Of a DNA stretch of 64,000 nucleotides, positions 53,712-62,847 are shown one piece after another. Both the position numbers and the translations under genes were made by a program. The notes below the pieces were generated by a model. The model searched no databases and was not told the origin of the DNA. It saw only the letters and a list, made by a program, of their open reading frames with translations. The first letter of the stretch is position 1; every line of letters begins with the position of its first letter. The stretch comes from Levilactobacillus tujiorum (GTDB lineage: Bacteria; Bacillota; Bacilli; Lactobacillales; Lactobacillaceae): assembly GCF_012641185.1 (NCBI RefSeq), contig NZ_JAAXLK010000001.1, positions 62,001-126,000 on the forward strand. The letters run 5' to 3'.

Positions 53712-55547
53712 ATGAAACGTGGGATAGTGAGTGTGGTATTGGCAACGTCATTGGCTTTAGGTGGCGTGGTGCTGTTAGAGAATTCGCCCGGAGTCGCTAG
53801 CTGGACGCCCATGATAGTGGCTCATGCGGATACGCCGCAGTCGGGAAAATTGGGCAGCTGTGACTATACGTTGTCCGATGGGGTCTTGCACATTGGGGCG
53901 GGAACCTTGCCAGAAGCGGCCAAAGATACGGGGGTCAACCCCATGTATCCTAAAGTATCGCCCTTTTTTCCACTGATATACGGTGTTCCTACTGCAGTCA
54001 AAGCCATTTCGTTTGATGGCAAGGTGCAAACGCCGCCAGATGCGTCTTATCTTTTCATTAATCTCTCTACAAGTAATAGCGGTAAGAATCCCAGTGCCGC
54101 ACCGCAGATTAGAAATTGGCAGAATTTAGACACTAGTCAGACGACAAATATGGCCGGGATGCTTAGGGATTCAGGTCAACAGACGATTGATGTCTCGGCT
54201 TTCGACACGTCGCAGGTTACGAATATGTCTGAGATGTTCAGAAGCAATGAAAACCTGACTGGTAATATTATTGGGTTGAACAGTGGAAAATTTGACACCA
54301 GCCATGTGACCAACATGACGTCCATGTTTTATGCGGTGGGAAATGATTCATTCCAGCTCACTCTAGATCTATCAGGCTTTGACGTTGGTCAGATCGAGCC
54401 GGGGGGCTTTAATGGTATGCTTAGTCCAGTGGCGAATGCTCAACTTGCGGTTAATTTTTCAAATTGGCACCCCCAAGTACCGCTGGATAGTATTTTTTCT
54501 GGCAGTCTATATGGCGATTGTCCGAGTCAATTGACATTAAACGGCAATCTCGACTTGTCTAATGCTGGGTTAGCGGAAATTTACACGGACCCGACCGAAG
54601 AAAATCCAACTTACACGGGTAACTGGGAAAATATGGACGACCGCTACCACAGTGATAAGGAAACTTATAGCTCAGCTGACTTGATGGCTAAGTATGGAAG
54701 TGATGCCAGCAAACGACCTCAGGGTAATCGGACTTATATCTGGGAGCCAGAAGTATTGCCAATTCAAGGAAAGCCCGTCACGGTCCATTATATGGATGAG
54801 GCAGGGACGACTTTGCAGGCGGACCTGATCTTAACGGGGGATGCTGAGGAACCTTACACGATTACCCCACCAGAGATTAAGGGTTACGAGTATGTTGAGG
54901 ATCCGGATGTTCAGCTTACGGGAAAGTATAGTGCCACGGATTCGCGTGAGGTTACCTTAATTTACAAATTATTGCCAACGCCACCGGTTACACCAACGAC
55001 GCCAGGAACATCTACCGATTCGTCGAGCGACAGTTCTAGTGAAAGTGAGACGAGTCCCGATGAAGCGAACAGCCTGCCAGTTGCGCGTAAAGATCGCGCC
55101 ATTACTGCGGTGAAGAAGCTGGGCCTATACCGGACGCCAGACTTTAGTAAGAAGACCCGTCAATTCTATTACGCTAAACAAACGCGGACCAAGCGCCCTC
55201 AGTTTGTGATTACGGGCGTGGCGCAATCAAAGAATGGTACGAAACGTTATGTCGTGCGGGACGTTACGGCTAACTCTAAGCGATACGGGAAGACCGGGTA
55301 TATTACGGCGCGTAAGGCCTTTACGGTGCATACTTACTATCAATCAACGCCTAAGACGGTGAAAGTGATCGGCGCGAAGGGTGTCAATGCCTATCGGAGT
55401 GTATCCTTGAAAGGGAAGGTTAAACATTACAAGCGGGGCACAGTGCTGCGGGTTAAGGCGATCAAACGACATAATTTAACCACGCGGTTACAGTTGACTA
55501 ATGGTGCTTACCTGACTGCGAATAAGAACTTAATCATTCAGAAGTAG
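53712..55547 (+). CDS. Surface protein with BspA-type repeats, MucBP and DUF5776
   Basis: 611 residues. The signal peptide (MKRGIVSVVLATSLALGGVV, cleavage near AHA-DT) is followed by BspA/DUF285 leucine-rich repeats (about 130-250: FDTSQVTNMSEMFRSNENLT, FDTSHVTNMTSMFYAV). A MucBP domain comes next (about 355-420: VTVHYMDEAGTTLQADLIL), then a Ser/Glu linker and a basic C-terminal DUF5776 pair (about 455-611) rich in Lys, Arg, Tyr and Thr. There is no LPxTG; the basic end may bind the wall non-covalently. AGGAGGG precedes the ATG. It is the paralogue of the next gene. Confidence 0.9.
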   Translation: MKRGIVSVVLATSLALGGVVLLENSPGVASWTPMIVAHADTPQSGKLGSCDYTLSDGVLHIGAGTLPEAAKDTGVNPMYPKVSPFFPLIYGVPTAVKAISFDGKVQTPPDASYLFINLSTSNSGKNPSAAPQIRNWQNLDTSQTTNMAGMLRDSGQQTIDVSAFDTSQVTNMSEMFRSNENLTGNIIGLNSGKFDTSHVTNMTSMFYAVGNDSFQLTLDLSGFDVGQIEPGGFNGMLSPVANAQLAVNFSNWHPQVPLDSIFSGSLYGDCPSQLTLNGNLDLSNAGLAEIYTDPTEENPTYTGNWENMDDRYHSDKETYSSADLMAKYGSDASKRPQGNRTYIWEPEVLPIQGKPVTVHYMDEAGTTLQADLILTGDAEEPYTITPPEIKGYEYVEDPDVQLTGKYSATDSREVTLIYKLLPTPPVTPTTPGTSTDSSSDSSSESETSPDEANSLPVARKDRAITAVKKLGLYRTPDFSKKTRQFYYAKQTRTKRPQFVITGVAQSKNGTKRYVVRDVTANSKRYGKTGYITARKAFTVHTYYQSTPKTVKVIGAKGVNAYRSVSLKGKVKHYKRGTVLRVKAIKRHNLTTRLQLTNGAYLTANKNLIIQK

Positions 55548-55554
55548 ACAGAAT

Positions 55555-55598
55555 AAGGCAAATTGTGGAACAAGTCACAATTTGTCTTATTTTGTGTC
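55555..55598. terminator. Terminator after the first BspA-like gene
   Basis: AATAAGGCAAATTGTG / CACAATTTGTCTTATT long stem with an 8-nt loop and T-rich ends; it may act both ways. Confidence 0.8.
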
Positions 55599-55854
55599 AA
55601 AAAATTCAATTAGTGGTAAAACATAAGTATAGAGATCATCACTTAGTTAGTAGATGATTAGCCGATTGAACAGTTGGCAAAATTGGGCGCTGCACGGTTG
55701 CGTTGCGGTTGTCAGGCCAATGCGGGGATGAGTTAATGTGGCAACCCCGCCGAATGACAATATCAAGCGTCAATGAATGAGCGGTTAAGTTTGTCTCGGG
55801 TACTGTGCATCAGCTACTAATACTTGTGGCCATAAATTGTTGGGGAGGTCTTGT

Positions 55855-57720
55855 ATGATGAAGCGTGGAGTCGTTAGTTTTGCATTAACCGCAGCCTTAG
55901 TCGTTGGTGGGGTAACGGCATTAGAGAATTCACCACGGATAGCCAATTGGGCGCCGACAGTGGTCGCCCATGCGGATGACAGCAGTTTGGTTGTGGCAGA
56001 AAAGACGATGGACACTTGGTCTTGGAAGCTCACGGCGGACGGAGTCTTACATATTGGCAAAGGGACTCAGGGCGCGGTTTTGCCGGAATCTACGAATATA
56101 GAGACAAATCCCAATTGGCCTGCAAATTGGCGGAGCCCGTTTCAATCTATTCAACTAGAGGAAACGTCGACCGATATAAAAGTGATTTCCTTTGATGATA
56201 AAATGCAGACACTGCGGAATTCTGCCGCCCTGTTTAAGTTATTTACTATTAATGACAATAGTGATGATTACCCGCAATTTCGTAATTGGCAAAATATCGA
56301 TACCAGTCAAACCGAGAATTTTTCTGAAATGTTCATGTCTTCTGGACAGAAAAATATTGATGTTTCTCATTTTGATACATCGAATGCGACAACGATGGAA
56401 GAAATGTTTGACGGTGTAACGGCTAAAGTTGTGGGATATGAAAACTTCGATACCAGCAAAGTCACAAATTTCCAAAGTATGTTTGCACGGTTTGGTGATG
56501 ACCCCAATGGGACTATTGATCTCTCGCACTACCAGGTGAGTCAAGTCAAGGGTACCGATATAGATGATTATGGCGATACGGTTGAGCTTTACAACTTCGA
56601 TGGGATGTTGGGCGGAGTGACCGCCAAGAGCATTAATATTGGTAAGTGGCAGCCTAATGCGCCACTAACAGGGATCTTTCGGGGATCTAATTCAACAAAT
56701 GTAACGCAACTCACCTTGAGCCCACAAGATAATCTTACAGATTCGAAATTATTAGGTGCCGATATCAGTAATGGTGCGGATTCGAAAAAATACACCGGTA
56801 ACTGGGAAAACATCAAAGACCAATACGTAGCTGGCAACAAGACAATCTACAAAACGCCCGATCTGATAGCAAAGTACAATGGTGATTCAGGGTTCGCCGG
56901 CGATGAGACTTATATCTGGGAACCAGTCGTCACGCCGGGCAAGCCGATTACGGTTAATTACGTCGATCAAGATAATCCGCAACAGATTCTTAAGACGGCT
57001 CAGTTGCAAGGTGGCCTAGGGACGGCCTATACCGTCACGCCAGCTAACATTTCCGGCTACCAGTTCGTAAAAGTCCTGGATGGTAGCTTGAAGGGAACGT
57101 ACACGGCGGACCCTCAGACGGTAACGTTGGCCTATAAGAAACAAGCGCCGGTGACGCCGGGCACGAATACGGCTAGTTCGGCGACATCTTCCGCAGCCAC
57201 TTCAAGTAGCGCGGTCAGTTCCTCTGAGAGCGATCAAGTGAAGCCTAAACTGCCTGCTAACAAAGACCTGGCCATCACTGCGGTGAAGAAGCTGGGCTTA
57301 TACCGCACGCCGAACTTTAGTCAGAAGACGCGTCAGTTCTACTATACTAAACAGACGCGGATTAAGCGGCCGCAGTTTGTGATCACCGGGGTTGCGCAAT
57401 CAAAGAACGGGACGAAGCGTTACCTGGTCCGGGACGTCACCCCTAACTCTAAGCGGTACGGTAAGACCGGCTACATCACAGCTCGAAAAGCCTTTACGGT
57501 CCACACTTACTACCAGGCCACGCCTAAGACGGTAAAGGTCATTGCCGCTAAGGGCGTCGACGCCTATCGTCATCTTGATTTGAAAGGTAATGCGAAGCAC
57601 TACAAACGTGGCGCGGTCCTTCACGTGAAGAAGCTGGCGCGTTATCACCTGACGACGCGGTTACAGTTGACCAATGGTCGTTATGTCACCTCGAACAAGA
57701 CCTTAATCATTCAAAAATAA
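55855..57720 (+). CDS. Surface protein with BspA-type repeats, MucBP and DUF5776 (second copy)
   Basis: About 621 residues from ATG 55855 (GGGGAGG 7 nt upstream). The layout is the same as the preceding gene: signal peptide ending near AHA-DD, BspA repeats (FDTSNATTMEEMFDGV, FDTSKVTNFQSMFARF), a MucBP domain (ITVNYVDQDNPQQILKTAQL), a Ser/Thr/Ala linker, and the DUF5776 C-terminus. The C-terminal 150 residues are almost identical to the first copy while the N-terminal halves have diverged strongly, a mosaic pattern. It is probably a wall-bound adhesin. Confidence 0.9.
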   Translation: MMKRGVVSFALTAALVVGGVTALENSPRIANWAPTVVAHADDSSLVVAEKTMDTWSWKLTADGVLHIGKGTQGAVLPESTNIETNPNWPANWRSPFQSIQLEETSTDIKVISFDDKMQTLRNSAALFKLFTINDNSDDYPQFRNWQNIDTSQTENFSEMFMSSGQKNIDVSHFDTSNATTMEEMFDGVTAKVVGYENFDTSKVTNFQSMFARFGDDPNGTIDLSHYQVSQVKGTDIDDYGDTVELYNFDGMLGGVTAKSINIGKWQPNAPLTGIFRGSNSTNVTQLTLSPQDNLTDSKLLGADISNGADSKKYTGNWENIKDQYVAGNKTIYKTPDLIAKYNGDSGFAGDETYIWEPVVTPGKPITVNYVDQDNPQQILKTAQLQGGLGTAYTVTPANISGYQFVKVLDGSLKGTYTADPQTVTLAYKKQAPVTPGTNTASSATSSAATSSSAVSSSESDQVKPKLPANKDLAITAVKKLGLYRTPNFSQKTRQFYYTKQTRIKRPQFVITGVAQSKNGTKRYLVRDVTPNSKRYGKTGYITARKAFTVHTYYQATPKTVKVIAAKGVDAYRHLDLKGNAKHYKRGAVLHVKKLARYHLTTRLQLTNGRYVTSNKTLIIQK

Positions 57721-57734
57721 TAACGGGTAACCAA

Positions 57735-57776
57735 ATAAGCCTAATTGCGAATTGGATCGCAATTAGGCTTATTTGT
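57735..57776. terminator. Bidirectional terminator between convergent genes
   Basis: AATAAGCCTAATTGCGA / TCGCAATTAGGCTTATT long stem; serves the BspA-like gene and the convergent DUF2075 gene. Confidence 0.85.
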
Positions 57777-57784
57777 GTGGCTAG

Positions 57785-58951
57785 TTATTTTTCCTGATTC
57801 AATTCCAATAGTCGATGACGTAGCGCATCATCGTAGGCGGTCAGGTACAGACCGTACTTGCCCCGCTTGATGAGGACGTTCAGAACGTTGGCGATAAAGG
57901 CTTTGTACTCATCCCGGGTGAATTTCATATCCTTACGCTTCTTGAAGACTTCCTTGTGAGAGTACTTTTCGGGAATGACCGTCATGGTATCGGTCTGAGG
58001 ATCGTAGCCAAATGAAGGGCCGATGATCATCCCCACGTAGTTCAGGTCGAAGCCTTGCAGCGTGTAGATCGTCCCGACCTGCGTAATCGAGCCCTCACGC
58101 TTGGCCCAGTGCGTCCGTTGGGGGTCCCACTCGTCCCAAGGCAGACTGAATGAGTCCATTTCTACGTTGTGGCGGCCGTCAATCCGCGGGAAACCAGAGG
58201 TGGCGACGACGCGGCTCATCCCGAATTCTTTGTTACGTTTTTTGATATTCTCAAAGAGTTCGCCAGCGGTATCGAACATTTTGAATTCGAAATCGCTGTC
58301 GTCGGGGAAGGACTTCAGTGGCTTTTCAGCCGTCAGATCGTCCATCCAGGCCACCTGATTATCACTCGCGACCATCCGGTATTGGAAGTTCATATTAAAC
58401 AACTTGTGCGGATGATTACCGATAGTTTTGTAGAGTAAGTCCTTATCCCAGTACATCTTAGACTGGAAGACCTGATCGAAATCGTACACGACGACCACCA
58501 CTTTGGCCAAGTTCATCAAGTCAGTCAGTTGATTTTGCCCGCGGTAATGAGCGTAGGGCTCTGATTTGGAATATAACAAGTGGGCTTCATCCACAAAAAT
58601 GATGTCGTATTGCTTATGATTCTTCTGAGCGTAGTTGATGAGCGAGGTTGGCCGGCGGATGTCCTTGACCTTCATGTTCGGGATGGATTCAGCGATATCC
58701 TGATAAGCTTTGTACAATTCGGGATGGTTGACCACCAGCGAGGTCTTGTAGCGCTTGTCGGTCATGTATTGGCGTACCAATTCCATCAGAACTACGGATT
58801 TACCAGTTCCGGCGGCACCTTCGATGATGGCGACGGAAGACTGTTTGCCGGTGAGACCTTGTGTGATGTAGTCGTTGATATTGGTGATCACCGCTTTTTG
58901 ATCGTCAGACAGATCGTCGACGAAAAACTGTGCTTGTAAAATTTTATTCAT
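57785..58951 (-). CDS. DUF2075 P-loop ATPase/helicase-like protein
   Basis: A 388-residue cytosolic protein of the DUF2075 (Schlafen-helicase-like) family. Walker A is IIEGAAGTGKSVVLMELVRQ (about 43-62), Walker B is YDIIFVDEAHLLY (about 116-128), and later helicase-like motifs are NFQYRM, ATSGFPR and TIYTLQGFDLNYVGMIIGP. Such proteins occur alone or fused to GIY-YIG nucleases and in phage-defence loci, but a function here is not established. ATG 58951 has AGGAGTT upstream. It stands as a single gene. Confidence 0.88.
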   Translation of the reverse strand: MNKILQAQFFVDDLSDDQKAVITNINDYITQGLTGKQSSVAIIEGAAGTGKSVVLMELVRQYMTDKRYKTSLVVNHPELYKAYQDIAESIPNMKVKDIRRPTSLINYAQKNHKQYDIIFVDEAHLLYSKSEPYAHYRGQNQLTDLMNLAKVVVVVYDFDQVFQSKMYWDKDLLYKTIGNHPHKLFNMNFQYRMVASDNQVAWMDDLTAEKPLKSFPDDSDFEFKMFDTAGELFENIKKRNKEFGMSRVVATSGFPRIDGRHNVEMDSFSLPWDEWDPQRTHWAKREGSITQVGTIYTLQGFDLNYVGMIIGPSFGYDPQTDTMTVIPEKYSHKEVFKKRKDMKFTRDEYKAFIANVLNVLIKRGKYGLYLTAYDDALRHRLLELNQEK

Positions 58952-59057
58952 CTTGTAACTCCTATGCTAGTCGGTATTTTTAACGTTCACGAAAAAACTA
59001 GTATTCATTATAGCAGTTACGGGAGGCGTTATTCAGTGATTGAGGCGAATTTTGAAA

Positions 59058-59073
59058 TGTTTCATGGGAAACA
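59058..59073. promoter_or_regulatory. parS-like palindrome, two mismatches
   Basis: TGTTTCATGGGAAACA in the gap between the divergent DUF2075 gene and the 217-residue orphan gene. Confidence 0.45.
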
Positions 59074-59182
59074 AAATTTGGGAATCAATGATTTTTAGGT
59101 CATTAGCTGGCGTGGTACCATGATTAAAATAAGTGGTGTCGGCTTGATAAAATCAAAAAATTGTAATTAGGGGTGGGCAGAC

Positions 59183-59836
59183 GTGGCTAAAGATCAGGAT
59201 TTATATGTCCAACAAGTGACGCTTGCAGCGATGGACGAGACGATGCGGTTGCTGTGTTTAACGCAGGCAAGGAAGAGTGAAACCATGTATCTTTGCTTGA
59301 TCAATCGCCAAAGACAGTATTTAACTTTTCGTGTGAGCTACCATGCGGCCAAGAGTGGGTTTCTTTCGATTCCCACCTTTGCAATGGCGAAACGCCATGT
59401 CTTTGAAGACGAGTTAAATGAGTATTTTCCTAAGGCGAGTTGGCTGGACTTCCGATATGCGGATTTCTTCGTTTTGGCGGTGGTTAAACACAGTCGACGG
59501 CACCACATCCGTATTCAGATTGATGATCTCTATAGTATTTTCTCGGCAGAAAAGGAAGCTATGGTCTTTTATCAAATCCGCGCTTCGTTTAGGAATAAGC
59601 GTACCGCAGCTGGTGGATTTGATGAAGAGACGAACCAAGTGTTGCGTAAATTATTTGCTACGGGCCTAATCTCTAATTATCAAAAAGATAATCAAACGCC
59701 AGAGGTTTACATATCTGAGATAGGGATGCGCTTGCTCGACTTTTATGCCAGTGACTACCTCGAACGCTTCATGGCGGACTATCAGCGATTAGACTGGGAT
59801 AATATTAGTATGCCGCAGGACAAAAAGGATCGATAA
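59183..59836 (+). CDS. Orphan cytosolic protein, unknown function
   Basis: 217 residues from GTG 59183, with AGGGGTGGG 7-10 nt upstream. There is no signal or membrane segment. The N-terminal half looks alpha/beta (TMYLCLINRQRQYLTFRVSY), with a basic HSRRHHIRIQIDD centre. The C-terminal half (FYQIRASFRNKRTAAGGF, TNQVLRKLFATGLISNY, then VYISEIGMRLLDFYASDYLE) looks like a helix-turn-helix-type regulator or DNA-associated protein. It is not recognised. A terminator overlaps its last codons. Confidence 0.75.
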   Translation: MAKDQDLYVQQVTLAAMDETMRLLCLTQARKSETMYLCLINRQRQYLTFRVSYHAAKSGFLSIPTFAMAKRHVFEDELNEYFPKASWLDFRYADFFVLAVVKHSRRHHIRIQIDDLYSIFSAEKEAMVFYQIRASFRNKRTAAGGFDEETNQVLRKLFATGLISNYQKDNQTPEVYISEIGMRLLDFYASDYLERFMADYQRLDWDNISMPQDKKDR

Positions 59837-59851
59837 TTATCGATCCTTTTT
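59822..59851. terminator. Terminator between convergent genes
   Basis: AAAAAGGATCGATAA / TTATCGATCCTTTTT perfect palindrome, overlapping the end of the orphan gene and working both ways. Confidence 0.85.
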
Positions 59852-59877
59852 GTTATTAATAATAAGATGGAGGCAGG

Positions 59878-60894
59878 TTAACGTTCACCAATATTAATCA
59901 CAATTTTTCCGCGAGCGTGGCCTTTCCGTGAATAATCCAGTGCTTGGTTTAGGTGATCAAAGGTGAAGACGCGGTCGATGAGGGGGCGCAAGGTTTGGCG
60001 TTCGACGAGGTTGGTCAGCAATTGTAATTCTTGACCACTGGGCCACATGAATAAGAAGTGATAGGTGGCCTGGGACTGCCGGGCCAAGCGCATGAGCCGG
60101 TGTGAGGCGAGGCCAAAGAGTGCCTGCTTCCAACGTGGTAGGCCGTAATCTTTGGCAAACTGCGCAGTTGGCAATCCAGAAATACTGACGACGTGGCCGC
60201 CGGGTTTAACCACACGAAAGGCCTGTTCTAAGGTGTGACCACCACGGGTATCAAAGACCGCGTCGTAATCGGATAAGACTTCTGCAAAATTTTCCGTGTG
60301 GTAGTCAATGACCCGGTCGGCGCCTAATGCGGTGACCAACTCAAAATTTTTACGGCTAGCGGTCGTTGCCACGAAGGCGCCCATGGATTTCGCCAATTGA
60401 ATAGCTAGGGTTCCAATGCCACCAGCGCCGCCCTGAATCAACACTTTTTGGCCGGGGTGAAGGTCCATGAGGTCATGGAGCGCTTGATAGCTGGTGAGAC
60501 CGACCAAGGGCAATGCGGCAGCTTGCTGGTAATCCAGATTTTGTGGTTTTAGCGCAATGTCTTCCGCATTTACGGCCAAATATTCGGCGAAGGTCCCGAT
60601 ACGATTTTTGCGGGGGCGCCCATAGACGGCGTCCCCGACCTTGAATTGGGTCACGTTAGGCCCCACAGCGACGACTTCGCCGGCAAAATCATTGCCGAGG
60701 GTCAAAGGCATCTGGTAGGGGAGAATCAGTTTGAGTCCGCCCGCCATGATTTTGAGGTCGAGGGGATTGATACTGGCCGCCATAATTTTGACCAACACGT
60801 CGTTGGCTTGCAGTCTGGGGAGTGATGTTGGCTGGATGACGAGCTGGTTCTGGTGATAGTGATTAATTTGTGCGGCTTGCATCGTATTTGTCAT
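59878..60894 (-). CDS. Zinc-independent quinone oxidoreductase (MDR family)
   Basis: A 338-residue medium-chain reductase without the catalytic Zn ligands. It has NDFAGEVVAVGPNVTQFKVGD near residue 68, the QOR/MDR loop AALPLVGLTSYQAL, the nucleotide motif VLIQGGAGGIGTLAIQLAK (about 150), and the C-terminal HARGKIVI. Such enzymes reduce quinones or enones with NADPH. It is divergent from the ArsR gene 172 bp away and probably controlled by it. Confidence 0.9.
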   Translation of the reverse strand: MTNTMQAAQINHYHQNQLVIQPTSLPRLQANDVLVKIMAASINPLDLKIMAGGLKLILPYQMPLTLGNDFAGEVVAVGPNVTQFKVGDAVYGRPRKNRIGTFAEYLAVNAEDIALKPQNLDYQQAAALPLVGLTSYQALHDLMDLHPGQKVLIQGGAGGIGTLAIQLAKSMGAFVATTASRKNFELVTALGADRVIDYHTENFAEVLSDYDAVFDTRGGHTLEQAFRVVKPGGHVVSISGLPTAQFAKDYGLPRWKQALFGLASHRLMRLARQSQATYHFLFMWPSGQELQLLTNLVERQTLRPLIDRVFTFDHLNQALDYSRKGHARGKIVINIGER

Positions 60895-60951
60895 AAAAGT
60901 ACGCTTCTTTCCGTCGATATTTTTAAACGAATAAGCTGAATGTTAGACCTT

Positions 60952-61042
60952 TGGTTTAAAAATGTCAACGATTGAATTCTGCGCTAAATGTTGAGTAAGC
61001 AAGTTTGACACGAGTTCTTCCATGTGGTTTAATGGTTTAAAA
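60952..61042. promoter_or_regulatory. Repeated TGGTTTAAAA motif, candidate ArsR operators
   Basis: TGGTTTAAAA occurs at 60952-60961 and 61033-61042, with a partial copy (TGGTTTAA) at 61025-61032, in the divergent promoter region. A role as operator is inferred from position. Confidence 0.4.
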
Positions 61043-61066
61043 TAACGAACGGATAGGTGACGGAAA

Positions 61067-61405
61067 TTGGCGAATTTAACGAGATTAAAACATGAATTTA
61101 CGCGTTCCAGTGATTTTCTCATTGCGATCGGTGATCAGACTCGCCAGAAAATCATGATTGCTCTACTGGATGAAAAAGTCATTCACCAGGGGTTACAGGT
61201 GACAGATTTGGTCGGGGTGACGGGGCTGTCGCGGCCAGCAGTTTCCCATCATTTGAAGATTCTCAAGGAAGCCAAAATTGTCGACTATCGGCGAGAGGGC
61301 ACGAAAAACTTTTACTATTTGACGCATCAGACCAAGGCCATTGACCAGTTGAAGACGCTCTTAGATCACATTACGGAGGTTATGGCATGCAATCAGCAAC
61401 GATGA
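61067..61405 (+). CDS. ArsR-family winged-helix regulator
   Basis: 112 residues. The helix-turn-helix is QVTDLVGVTGLSRPAVSHHL (about 45-64), followed by KILKEAKIVDYRREGTKNFY (wing). There is no CxC or other clear metal site, so it may sense an organic or redox signal. The start is TTG 61067 with AGGTGA about 6 nt upstream; no ATG in frame fits. It overlaps the next gene by 19 bp and is divergent from the quinone reductase. Confidence 0.88.
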   Translation: MANLTRLKHEFTRSSDFLIAIGDQTRQKIMIALLDEKVIHQGLQVTDLVGVTGLSRPAVSHHLKILKEAKIVDYRREGTKNFYYLTHQTKAIDQLKTLLDHITEVMACNQQR

Positions 61406-62082
61406 AGAAAAAAGTTCTAATTGTGTTGACCAACACGACGCGCTACGGGAAGACCGCCGATCCAACTGGTTTATGGTTGGGTGAGGCGACCGAGTTTGCC
61501 CAGCTCGTTCAGGAAGCGGGATACCGCGTCGACTACGTCAGTCCTAACGGGGGCTTTGTCCCACTTGATCCGCGGAGCATGAAATACACTGATGAAGAAA
61601 TTATGGCGTTTTACGAAACGGCAGACTTTCAGCAGCGGGCGTTAACGGCCTCCTTAGCTCCCAGTCAGGTGAATCCGGCTGACTATATCGCAATTTATTA
61701 TGCAGGCGGTCATGGGGTGATGTGGGACTTTCCCGATAATCAGCCGCTGCAGCAGATTGCGGCAAGCATTTACGCCAGCGGGGGCTTTATCACGTCCGTG
61801 TGTCATGGGATTGCAGGGCTCTTGAATATTCGAACGGCGGATGGCAGTTATTTGATTGCTGGGCGTGACATCACGGGCTTTACCAAGAGTGAGGAGTAGC
61901 TAGCAGGCAAGAAGTCAGTGGTCCCATTCTTTAATCAAACGGTCGCCGAGCAGCGTGGAGCCCACTTCAAAAAACGCCGGGCCTACCGGGAGTATGCCAT
62001 TCAGGACGGCCAGTTGATTACGGGGCAGAATCCCTTCTCAGCCAAGGCGGTTGCGCGGCTATTGATTCAAAATTTAGCGTAA
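61387..62082 (+). pseudogene. DJ-1/PfpI-family glutamine amidotransferase-like gene with in-frame amber codon
   Basis: The first 170 codons give a type 1 glutamine amidotransferase-like protein (VLIVLTNTTRYGKTADPTGL, YYAGGHGVMWDF, and the nucleophile elbow SVCHGIAGLL). TAG at 61897 stops it after TKSEE. The same frame then continues for 61 codons with the family's normal end (LAGKKSVVPFFNQTVAEQRG.., ending VARLLIQNLA-TAA 62082). One base change would restore a full-length Hsp31-like protein of 231 residues. It is coupled to the ArsR gene (GGAGG 7 nt before ATG 61387). Confidence 0.85.
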
Positions 62083-62112
62083 AAAAAGGCAGCGGCGACG
62101 CTGTCTTTTTGG
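62081..62112 (+). terminator. Terminator after the PfpI-type gene
   Basis: GGCAGCG / CGCTGTC hairpin followed by TTTTT. Confidence 0.8.
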
Positions 62113-62123
62113 CTGATGGCTCA

Positions 62124-62693
62124 TCACTTACCACCGTAGAAGTTGATCACCTTCATGCCCTTAGTAGATTTGTAAAGTGGATGATTGACCTTCTTTTTAG
62201 TCAAGATGAGAACTCTGGATTTTTTCTGATTAACGGCTGGAACATAGGCGAGTGCGTGTTGCTTGTGGTACTTGACGGGCAGAACCTGGCCGTAATAGAA
62301 CGAGCGATCAGAGAGATCTAGATTAGGTTTTAAGTTGACGGCAAAATAATACCAACCATGCTGAGACTTTCTAAGGTCAATATTAGATGGGTGGTTCTGG
62401 CGGTACGCGGTTTTCCATGATTTGGCGTATTTCAAAGATCGTGCCTTGGCCTTGCCGCTGATGGCAACTTTGAATCCCTTTTTGTGAATGACTAATTTGC
62501 TGGGATGATCGTCATAAATATCTTGATAGCCATACCAAGTTCCCCGAATGGCCTTCGGTGCGGTTTGGATTGAACGGTCATGCTTCCCGAATATCCAAAT
62601 ATTTTTAGCGCTGGCCGACGTATTGGCTAGCCCCAGTAGACCACCCGCAACGGCCACCAGAGCAAGGGCTGATTTGCTTTTTAAATGTGTCAT
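62124..62693 (-). CDS. Secreted protein, unknown function
   Basis: 189 residues with signal peptide MTHLKSKSALALVAVAGGLL and cleavage near ASA-KN. The mature part is basic and rich in Tyr and Lys (AIRGTWYGYQDIYDDHPSKL, FYYGQVLPVKYHKQHALAYV), resembling small lactobacillar exoproteins with lipocalin- or SH3-like beta folds. No catalytic motif. AAGGAGGGG lies about 8 nt before ATG 62693. It is convergent with the PfpI gene. Confidence 0.78.
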   Translation of the reverse strand: MTHLKSKSALALVAVAGGLLGLANTSASAKNIWIFGKHDRSIQTAPKAIRGTWYGYQDIYDDHPSKLVIHKKGFKVAISGKAKARSLKYAKSWKTAYRQNHPSNIDLRKSQHGWYYFAVNLKPNLDLSDRSFYYGQVLPVKYHKQHALAYVPAVNQKKSRVLILTKKKVNHPLYKSTKGMKVINFYGGK

Positions 62694-62847
62694 AAATGGT
62701 TCCCCTCCTTAATAATTTTAGTATACGAGGGCCCGTTGGTAGTTCAAATGCGGTCTGCCTTAAAGATGTAAAGAAGCAAATCACTTCTCTTCATTTTCCA
62801 ACTCTCGTAGACTAGCCTTATAAGTTGTATCAGGAAGGGTGATTCAG

